Below, piece by piece: positions 5,715 to 10,366 of a stretch of DNA of 10,366 bases. The notes under the pieces were generated by a model. That model saw nothing but the letters and a program-made list of their open reading frames with translations. It was not told where the DNA came from and searched no databases. Source of the DNA: Parvibaculum sp036499025. GTDB taxonomy: Bacteria > Pseudomonadota > Alphaproteobacteria > Parvibaculales > Parvibaculaceae. Where the stretch lies: NCBI GenBank assembly GCA_036499025.1, contig DASYEM010000015.1, positions 1 to 10,366 on the forward strand. Direction: 5' to 3'. Positions within the stretch are counted from its first letter, which is position 1. The number at the start of each line of letters is the position of its first letter. A program made the position numbers and the translations under genes.

Positions 5715-7177
5715 TCGAAGCTTCTGAGTTTGCGCGAGTGCAGCTCGTCAACGCCGCGCGCACGAATGATCCGCAGAGCTTCAAGCCCGATCGACAAATG
5801 CTGGCTGACGCGCTGGCGATAAAACGTATTCGCCATGCCGCGCAATTTGATCTCTCCATGCATGGGCTTATCCGAAACGCAAAGCAGAGTTCCGTAAGGC
5901 ACGCGCAGACGGAAGCCGTTGGCCGCGACGGTGGCGCTCTCCATGTCGATGGCGACGGCGCGCGATTGATTGAAGCGCGTATAGAGCTCCTCGTAACGCA
6001 GTTCCCAATTCCGGTTGTCGGTTGAGACGACGGTGCCCGTGCGCATCCTTGTCTTGAGATCGCCCGCCGAAAGGCCCGTCACGCGTTCGACCGCCTCTTG
6101 CAGCGCCACCTGAATTTCCGCAATCGGCGGCACCGGCACGAAGGGCGGCAAATCCTGATCGAGCACATGATCGTCGCGCACATAGGCATGGGCGAGAACA
6201 TAGTCGCCAAGCTGCTGTGAACGTCGAAGCCCGCCGCAATGGCCGATCATCAGCCAGCAATGCGGACGCAATACCGCCAGATGGTCGGTGATCGTCTTGG
6301 CGTTGGAAGGTCCGACGCCGATATTGACCAATGTCACGCCAAGCTTGTCCTCGCGCACCAGATGATAGGCGGGCATCTGCGGCAATGATGCGGCCGCCAG
6401 CGTGTTGGTTTGCGGCTGGTCTCCAAGCTCCTGCATGAAATCGCCGGGCTCGACGAAATGCGTGAAGCCTTCTTCGCCGCCGCCCTCGGCCACCAGCTTG
6501 CGCCCCAGCGCCACGAACTCATCGACATAGCGCTGATAGTTGGTGAAGAGCACAAAGCGCTGGAAATGTTTCGGGTTGGTCGCCGTGTAGTGATAGAGCC
6601 GCTGCAAGGCGAGATCGACGCGCTCGGCGGAAAAAAGCGACAGCGGCAATGTCTCGCCGGATTTCGGACGGAACGTGCCGTTGGCCACCGCATCGTCGAC
6701 CGTGGAGAGATCGGGCAGGCTGAAAACCGCGCCCAGCGCCCGCACATCTTCCGGCCCGATATCGCTCGTCGCTTCCTCGATGACGAAAGGCAACGGAATT
6801 GGATGCCGGCTGACCCCGACCTCGACCGGAATGCCGTGATATTCGATCAGCCGCGCGATCTGCGCCTTGTAATAATCGCCAAAGAGATCGGGCCGCGTCA
6901 GCGTCGTGCCATAGGCGCCGGGATAGGCCAGCGTGCCCCAGGACGGACGGCTGTCATAGACGAGGTTTTGCGAGCCGACGCTGAGCCCGAGATAAGGGTA
7001 GCAGGCCGCTGTCGTCGGCTTGCCCGCGCGTGCGCCGGACGCAAAAGCGGCAAACCGCGCCCGCACCGCGCCGGCTGCCGTGTCGTAAATCTCGGTGATG
7101 CGCTCTATCGCCGCTTCGGCATTCGTGAAGGATTGCAGATCGTCGGCGGGATGCGGCGAGGCTTTCGATGTCGGCAT
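5696..7177 (-). CDS. amn: AMP nucleosidase
   Basis: This 493-residue protein is an AMP nucleosidase, which hydrolyses AMP to adenine and ribose 5-phosphate in the cytosol and so controls the AMP pool. Its length agrees with E. coli Amn (484). The N-terminal Amn domain spans roughly residues 20-190, and the C-terminal nucleoside-phosphorylase-like domain about 275-475. In the latter, GVGPSNAKT (287-295) forms a glycine-rich phosphate-site loop, MIGHCGGLR (310-318) the core strand, AIDMESAT (409-416) the ribose-contacting Met-Glu, and VSDKPMHG (434-441) carries the catalytic Asp436. Its ATG shares one base with the ccdB stop (TGATG) and has no convincing Shine-Dalgarno of its own, so it is probably translated by coupling from the ccdAB transcript. 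The gene is intact. Family assignment is very secure. Confidence 0.95.
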   Translation of the reverse strand: MPTSKASPHPADDLQSFTNAEAAIERITEIYDTAAGAVRARFAAFASGARAGKPTTAACYPYLGLSVGSQNLVYDSRPSWGTLAYPGAYGTTLTRPDLFGDYYKAQIARLIEYHGIPVEVGVSRHPIPLPFVIEEATSDIGPEDVRALGAVFSLPDLSTVDDAVANGTFRPKSGETLPLSLFSAERVDLALQRLYHYTATNPKHFQRFVLFTNYQRYVDEFVALGRKLVAEGGGEEGFTHFVEPGDFMQELGDQPQTNTLAAASLPQMPAYHLVREDKLGVTLVNIGVGPSNAKTITDHLAVLRPHCWLMIGHCGGLRRSQQLGDYVLAHAYVRDDHVLDQDLPPFVPVPPIAEIQVALQEAVERVTGLSAGDLKTRMRTGTVVSTDNRNWELRYEELYTRFNQSRAVAIDMESATVAANGFRLRVPYGTLLCVSDKPMHGEIKLRGMANTFYRQRVSQHLSIGLEALRIIRARGVDELHSRKLRSFDEPSFR

Positions 7178-7494
7178 CAGATACCCGTTACAAGAAAATC
7201 GACGGCGGCCGTGATCTCATAGTTCTTGTCTGCGACATTCATAACCCGCTCGGCGGTCAGCACGCGCTTTGGAATAGCAGCCAATTGTTGCGATAGCAGA
7301 ACATGCGCAACGCCTTCGACAATGAGGATCGGATTGAGCCGAGGCACAGCACCCTTATAGACAGAGGCCACGACAAGCGGCGCGACAACCCGTGTATCGA
7401 GGTCATTGAGAAGGTCAGCCTGAAGCTCGAGCACATAAGGCATTGCGGACTGCGTACGCGGATCGGGATTTCGATGAACGTCATACTGCGCCAC
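7177..7494 (-). CDS. ccdB: CcdB-like toxin (gyrase-poison family)
   Basis: The 105-residue protein matches the CcdB toxin family (F-plasmid CcdB has 101 residues), whose members bind the GyrA subunit and trap gyrase on cleaved DNA. Recognisable parts are QYDVHRNP near the start, PYVLELQADLLNDLDTRVVAPL (19-40, equivalent to the CcdB VDVQSDIID...RRMVIPL core), PILIVEG (55-61), LAAIPKRVL (71-79), and the end DFLVTGI. F-plasmid CcdB ends WGI, the residues needed for gyrase poisoning; here the Trp position is Thr103. The start is a GTG whose G is the last base of the ccdA stop (TAGTG), with a TGAGG motif a few bases upstream inside ccdA. This overlapping order, antitoxin first, is typical of ccdAB. 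It looks complete; activity cannot be judged from sequence. Confidence 0.9.
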   Translation of the reverse strand: MAQYDVHRNPDPRTQSAMPYVLELQADLLNDLDTRVVAPLVVASVYKGAVPRLNPILIVEGVAHVLLSQQLAAIPKRVLTAERVMNVADKNYEITAAVDFLVTGI

Positions 7495-7715
7495 TAGAAG
7501 AGCCTCAGCCCTTCTCCGAACACACCATGCTCGCGCACGAAGTCGTTATAGGCTTCAATGGCGCGGGCGTTCTCGCTCCGCCAGCGCGCCTGCTCTTCTT
7601 CATGGATGCGCCCGCGCAGGGCTTCTTCGAAGGTCGCGGACAAATTGACGTCTGCCTTCCGCGCCCTCGCCAGAAGGTCGGCATCGACACTGAGATTGAC
7701 TGCTTTCTTTGCCAT
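7494..7715 (-). CDS. ccdA: CcdA-like antitoxin
   Basis: This 73-residue protein (75 if the ATG at 7721 is used) is a CcdA-family antitoxin: it neutralises CcdB and, as a ribbon-helix-helix dimer, represses its own operon. Residues 4-10 (KAVNLSV) form the DNA-binding beta strand, and DADLLARARK and the following segment (11-36) form the two helices. The C-terminal toxin-binding part contains the family signature RWRSEN (44-49), AIEAYNDFV (52-60) and a terminal F. I prefer the ATG at 7715 because the -10 box CATAAT (plus positions 7724-7729) predicts transcription starting near 7717, which would exclude the ATG at 7721 and give leaderless translation. The stop overlaps the ccdB start by one base. 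Confidence 0.9.
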   Translation of the reverse strand: MAKKAVNLSVDADLLARARKADVNLSATFEEALRGRIHEEEQARWRSENARAIEAYNDFVREHGVFGEGLRLF

Positions 7716-7750
7716 GCGCATAAATTATGCGCATGACCCATGCGCGTCAA
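7714..7750 (-). promoter_or_regulatory. ccdA promoter with triple 13-bp-spaced operator repeat
   Basis: On the minus strand TTGACG (plus 7745-7750) and CATAAT (plus 7724-7729) form a sigma-70 type promoter with 15-bp spacing, five of six matches each. The self-palindromic octamer ATGCGCAT occurs at 7714-7721 and 7727-7734, and a third copy, ATGCGCGT, at 7740-7747. The starts are exactly 13 bp apart. The first two copies form a perfect dyad with 10-bp arms (ATGCGCATAA and TTATGCGCAT) around one base. The repeats cover the -35, the -10 and the start codon. Ribbon-helix-helix antitoxins bind such repeated palindromes, so this is very probably the CcdA/CcdAB operator. Confidence 0.75.
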
Positions 7751-7783
7751 GCTGGCCGCCTTGCCTTTGCGGCCCTTCCGCCC

Positions 7784-7811
7784 TTGACCTTCCGGCCTTT
7801 TCCCTTATAAA
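7784..7811 (+). promoter_or_regulatory. Sigma-70 type promoter of rpmI-rplT
   Basis: TTGACC at 7784-7789 (five of six) and TATAAA at 7806-7811 (five of six) are separated by 16 bp, the best plus-strand promoter seen in the window. Transcription should start near 7817-7820, giving a leader of about 120 nt before rpmI. It points away from the ccdA promoter about 35 bp to its left, so the two operons diverge. Confidence 0.65.
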
Positions 7812-7823
7812 TCCGCGCCTTCG

Positions 7824-7902
7824 GGACTGCCCGGCCATGAAGGGCATGCCGTGGCGGTCCGAAATGCCAAGACTGGCTCCGTTTTTCCTTGAAAATTCAA
7901 GG
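7824..7902 (+). promoter_or_regulatory. Structured rpmI leader, candidate ribosomal-protein autoregulatory RNA
   Basis: A long hairpin begins about six bases after the predicted transcription start. Bases 7824-7831 pair with 7853-7860 (eight pairs, one G-U), then 7832-7835 with 7848-7851, then 7837-7839 with 7845-7847. T7852 and C7836 are bulged and the loop is AAGGG (7840-7844): 15 pairs in all. A T-run (7882-7886) follows. A second hairpin, CCTTGAA (7887-7893) with TTCAAGG (7896-7902), lies 24 bases before the rpmI Shine-Dalgarno. L20 represses rpmI-rplT through leader structures in other bacteria, so autoregulation is plausible here, but I recognise no known leader family. Confidence 0.5.
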
Positions 7903-7939
7903 TCTTCAGCGAACGGGGCTGACCCTAAAGGAGTGCAAA

Positions 7940-8140
7940 ATGCCCAAGTTGAAGACCAAGAGCGGTGTGAAGAAGCGCTTCACGCTCACCGCCTCAGGCA
8001 AGGTCAAACGCGGTCAGGCCGGCAAACAGCACGGCATGATCAAGCGTTCGAACAAGCAGATTCGGAACAAGCGCGGCACCACGATCATGGCGGACGTCGA
8101 TACCGCCCGCGTCGTGAAAAACTTCATGCCTTACGGCTGA
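7940..8140 (+). CDS. rpmI: 50S ribosomal protein L35
   Basis: The 66-residue basic protein is bacterial L35 of the large ribosomal subunit, in the normal size range (about 64-66). The family sequence is clear: PKLKTKSGVKKRFTLTASGK at 2-21, then the Arg/Lys-rich part with KQHGM (30-34), SNKQIRNKRG (38-47) and the ending VKNFMPYG (59-66). It packs against 23S rRNA. AAAGGAG at 7927-7933 lies six bases before the ATG, which rules out an in-frame upstream TTG at 7889 that would add 17 non-conserved residues. rplT follows 44 bases later on the same transcript. infC, which precedes rpmI in many bacteria, is absent; a toxin-antitoxin operon lies there instead, transcribed the other way. Confidence 0.97.
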   Translation: MPKLKTKSGVKKRFTLTASGKVKRGQAGKQHGMIKRSNKQIRNKRGTTIMADVDTARVVKNFMPYG

Positions 8141-8184
8141 AGCGCCCTCGAACCGGAACCGTTCCCTGAACAGGAGTTGAGCTC

Positions 8185-8541
8185 ATGTCGCGCGTCAAAC
8201 GGGGCGTTACCACCCACGCCCGTCACCGCAAGGTTATCAAGGCTGCGAAAGGCTATTACGGCCGTCGCAAGAATACTTTCCGCGTCGCCAATCAGGCGGT
8301 CGAAAAGGCGGGTCAATACGCCTATCGCGACCGTCGCACGAGGAAGCGCAATTTCCGCGCCCTCTGGATCCAGCGCATCAATGCCGCGACCCGCGAGCTC
8401 GGCCTGACCTATGGCCGATTTATCGACGGCCTCGGCAAGGCTGGCATCGAGGTTGACCGCAAGGTGCTCTCCGATCTCGCCATCCACGAGCCCGAGGCCT
8501 TCAAGGCTTTGGTGGAAAAGGCCCAGGCGGCGCTCGCCTAA
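8185..8541 (+). CDS. rplT: 50S ribosomal protein L20
   Basis: The 118-residue protein is L20, which binds 23S rRNA early and is needed for 50S assembly; in several bacteria it also represses the rpmI-rplT operon. Length matches E. coli L20 (118). The basic N-terminal extension (MSRVKRGVTTHARHRKVIKAAKGYYGRR, residues 1-28) threads into rRNA in the family; the globular domain contains YAYRDRRTRKRNFRALWIQRINAA (45-68) and LTYGRFIDGL (74-83). AGGAG at 8172-8176 is eight bases before the ATG. It is probably co-transcribed with rpmI, and pheS follows after 179 bp on the same strand. Confidence 0.97.
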   Translation: MSRVKRGVTTHARHRKVIKAAKGYYGRRKNTFRVANQAVEKAGQYAYRDRRTRKRNFRALWIQRINAATRELGLTYGRFIDGLGKAGIEVDRKVLSDLAIHEPEAFKALVEKAQAALA

Positions 8542-8589
8542 CAAGGCGCTGCTCTTTACCTGATCCCTCAGGGCCGGTACACCCGTCGG

Positions 8590-8613
8590 GGCTCGCGCGT
8601 TTACGCGCGGGCC
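8590..8613 (+). terminator. GC-rich hairpin between rplT and pheS
   Basis: GGCTCGCGCG (8590-8599) pairs with CGCGCGGGCC (8604-8613) over ten pairs including one G-U, with a TTTA tetraloop. Outer CCGGT and ACCGG copies can extend the structure. No T-run follows, so it may be a weak terminator or partial attenuator that separates rplT from pheST. The 179-bp gap (8542-8720) holds no ATG, and I found no convincing promoter in it. Confidence 0.45.
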
Positions 8614-8720
8614 TGACCGGGGTGGGGCGGACCATCCTTTCTCAACCGTGTTCCCTCGCCCGCAGGCCACCGGCGCTCGCGACGCGGCATATTCACGTTT
8701 GAGAAGGCCCAAGACCCGCC

Positions 8721-9812
8721 ATGACGGATATTCAGGATCTCGAAAAGCTCGAAGCGGAATTTGAGCAAGCCATCGTGGACGCGATGGACGAAGCGACGCT
8801 CGAAGCCGTGCGCGTCGCGGCGCTCGGCAAGAAGGGCCGCGTCTCCGAGTTGATGAAAAGTCTGGGCGGCATGAGCGCCGACGAGCGCAAGACCGCAGGC
8901 CCCGCTCTCAATGGCCTGAAGGATCGCCTCACCGACGCGTTGGCCACGCGCAAGGCAGCCCTCTCCGAAGCCAAACTCGAAGCGCGCCTCGCCGAAGAAA
9001 AAATCGACGTCACCTTGCCGGTGCGCGAAAGCCCTGCCGAGGCAGGCCGTATCCATCCGCTGTCACAGGTTCTCGATGAAGTCGTCGCGATCTTCGCCGA
9101 CATGGGCTTTGCCGTTGAGCAAGGCCCCGACATCGAAACCGACAATTACAACTTCACCGCGCTGAACTTCCCCGAAAGCCATCCCGCGCGCGAGATGCAC
9201 GACACGTTTTACTTCGAGCCCCGCGCCGACGGTTCGCGTCTCCTGCTGCGCACACATACGAGCCCCGTGCAGGTCCGCACGATGGAAAAGGGCAAGCCGC
9301 CTTTCCGCTTCATCTGTCCCGGCCGCACTTACAGAAGCGACAGCGACCAGACGCATACGCCGCAATTCCACCAGATCGAAGGTCTCGTCATCGATGAGAC
9401 GACGCATATGGGCCATCTGAAATGGGTGCTGGAAGAATTCCTGCGCGCCTTCTTTGAAGTCGACGGCGTCGAACTGCGCATGCGTCCGAGCTTCTTTCCC
9501 TTCACCGAACCCTCGATGGAAGTCGATGTGCGTTGCGCCCGCCTCGGCAATGAAATCCGCATCGGCGAAGGCGATGACTGGCTCGAAATTCTCGGTTGCG
9601 GCATGGTTCATCCAAACGTGCTGCGCGCGGCGGGCATCGACCCGGAGAAATATCAGGGCTTCGCTTTCGGCATGGGTCTCGACCGCATCGCGATGTTGAA
9701 ATACGGCATCCCGGATCTGCGCGCCTTCTTCGAAAGCGATCTGCGCTGGCTGCGCCATTATGGTTTCTCGGCGCTCGATGTGCCGTCTCTCGCCGGAGGG
9801 CTCTCGTCGTGA
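8721..9812 (+). CDS. pheS: Phenylalanyl-tRNA synthetase alpha subunit
   Basis: The 363-residue protein is the catalytic alpha chain of the alpha2-beta2 phenylalanine-tRNA ligase, which charges tRNA-Phe in the cytosol. Residues 1-95 form the antiparallel coiled-coil arm that contacts tRNA. The class II core follows: HPLSQ (112-116), the substrate-site RTHTSPVQ (177-184), motif 2 around FICPGRTYRSDSDQTHTPQFHQIEGL (197-222), RPSFFPFTEPSMEVDV (255-270) and motif 3 with GFAFGMGLDRIAML (313-326). The Ala315 position that limits the phenylalanine pocket is intact. Length is in the usual range (E. coli 327; many alphaproteobacteria about 360). The Shine-Dalgarno is unusually far: GAGAAGG at 8701-8707 is 13 bases before the ATG. 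The stop overlaps the pheT start by four bases (GTGA), so the subunits are translationally coupled. Confidence 0.97.
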   Translation: MTDIQDLEKLEAEFEQAIVDAMDEATLEAVRVAALGKKGRVSELMKSLGGMSADERKTAGPALNGLKDRLTDALATRKAALSEAKLEARLAEEKIDVTLPVRESPAEAGRIHPLSQVLDEVVAIFADMGFAVEQGPDIETDNYNFTALNFPESHPAREMHDTFYFEPRADGSRLLLRTHTSPVQVRTMEKGKPPFRFICPGRTYRSDSDQTHTPQFHQIEGLVIDETTHMGHLKWVLEEFLRAFFEVDGVELRMRPSFFPFTEPSMEVDVRCARLGNEIRIGEGDDWLEILGCGMVHPNVLRAAGIDPEKYQGFAFGMGLDRIAMLKYGIPDLRAFFESDLRWLRHYGFSALDVPSLAGGLSS

Positions 9813-10366
9813 AGTTCACCCTCTCCTGGCTGAAGCAGCCCCTCGAAACCGACGCAACGCTTGACGAGATCACCGAGCAGCTGACCATGCTCGGCCTCGA
9901 AGTCGAAGGCGTCGAAGATCCGGCGAAGAAGCTCGCCTCCTTCAGCGTCGCCAGGGTGCTGGAAGCAAAACCGCACCCCGATGCCGATAAACTTCAGGTG
10001 CTGAAGGTCGAGGCGCTGATCGACGGCACGGTGAAGGAATTGCAGGTCGTTTGCGGCGCGCCCAACGCACGCGCCGGTCTCACCGGCGTCTTCGCGCCGT
10101 CCGGCGCGACGATCCCCGCAAACGGCATGGTGCTGAAGCCGACGAAAATTCGCGGCGTCGAATCGAACGGCATGATGTGTTCCGAGCGCGAGCTGGAACT
10201 CTCGAACGAACATGAAGGCATCATTGAGCTGCCCGGCACATGGGCGGTGGGCACGCCCGCGTCGGAAGCACTCGGCGCCAGCGATCCCGTCATCGAAATC
10301 GCCATCACGCCCAACCGTCCCGATTGCCTCGGCGTCTACGGCGTCGCGCGCGATCTCGCCGCCGCC
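9809..10366 (+). CDS. pheT: Phenylalanyl-tRNA synthetase beta subunit (N-terminal 186 residues, partial)
   Basis: The reading frame stays open to the end of the window and gives the first 186 of an expected ~800 residues. It begins with the family start MKFTLSWLKQPL, using a GTG codon that overlaps the pheS stop. GGAGGG at 9795-9800, eight bases before the GTG, supports this start. The EMAP/OB-fold tRNA-binding domain is visible at about residues 39-150, with HPDADKL (56-62), VVCGAPN (80-86) and GMMCSERELEL (121-131). The B1 domain start TPNRPDCLGVYGVARDLA (167-184) follows. The beta chain carries the editing domain and helps bind tRNA-Phe; those parts lie beyond the window. Nothing suggests truncation other than the window edge. 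Confidence 0.97.
   Translation, partial: MKFTLSWLKQPLETDATLDEITEQLTMLGLEVEGVEDPAKKLASFSVARVLEAKPHPDADKLQVLKVEALIDGTVKELQVVCGAPNARAGLTGVFAPSGATIPANGMVLKPTKIRGVESNGMMCSERELELSNEHEGIIELPGTWAVGTPASEALGASDPVIEIAITPNRPDCLGVYGVARDLAAA

Noticed and set aside
7837..8169. Upstream ORF overlapping rpmI in another frame (from ATG 7837)
   Set aside because: Its ATG is buried in the leader hairpin, it has no Shine-Dalgarno, and most of it is the rpmI sequence read out of frame.
8542..8720. Phe-rich leader peptide (pheM-like) before pheS
   Set aside because: There is no ATG in the gap, and reading from the available GTG codons gives no phenylalanine-rich peptide.
1..10366. CRISPR array, tRNA, rRNA, transposase or prophage genes
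   Set aside because: No regularly spaced direct repeats beyond the three ccdA operator boxes, no tRNA or rRNA signatures and no transposase or phage proteins were seen on either strand.

Overview
This GC-rich window looks chromosomal and alphaproteobacterial. Codons end mostly in G or C, PheS, PheT, L20, L35 and AMP nucleosidase have recognisable bacterial sequences, and Shine-Dalgarno sites are strong. The order rpmI-rplT-pheS-pheT, with no infC directly in front, fits Hyphomicrobiales-like lineages. I cannot name a genus.

Left part (1-4586): a minus-strand cytosolic glycerophosphodiester phosphodiesterase has a strong hairpin behind it. A small unrecognised basic protein is transcribed divergently from it. 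Next come a metal-dependent amidohydrolase (amidohydrolase_2, ACMSD/resorcylate-decarboxylase type) and a bacterial-luciferase-like flavin monooxygenase. These two look like a small catabolic module and are separated by a long hairpin. A lipoprotein carrying a family I78 peptidase-inhibitor domain follows the monooxygenase by 41 to 47 bases.

Middle part (4587-5672): three short lipoproteins lie in a row, each with a signal peptide and lipobox followed by Tyr/Gly/His-rich, low-complexity mature sequence. The first has only 50 residues and is easily missed. The leader in front of them can form a series of hairpins, the last of which holds the Shine-Dalgarno GGAG in its loop.

Minus-strand operon (5696-7721): ccdA antitoxin, ccdB toxin and amn (AMP nucleosidase) overlap by single bases (TAGTG, then TGATG), so one transcript probably carries all three. 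The ccdA promoter contains three copies of ATGCGC spaced exactly 13 bp apart, a likely CcdA/CcdAB operator. The geometry suggests leaderless translation from the ATG at 7715.

Right part (7784-10366): a near-consensus promoter drives rpmI-rplT. Its leader of about 120 nt contains a 15-bp hairpin close to the predicted transcription start, a candidate autoregulatory ribosomal-protein leader. After a 179-bp structured gap come pheS and the first 186 codons of pheT (GTG start, 4-base overlap), which runs off the window.

Most genes here are ordinary. The least explained items are the ccdA operator and its coupling to amn, the rpmI leader, and the lipoprotein cluster with its structured leader.
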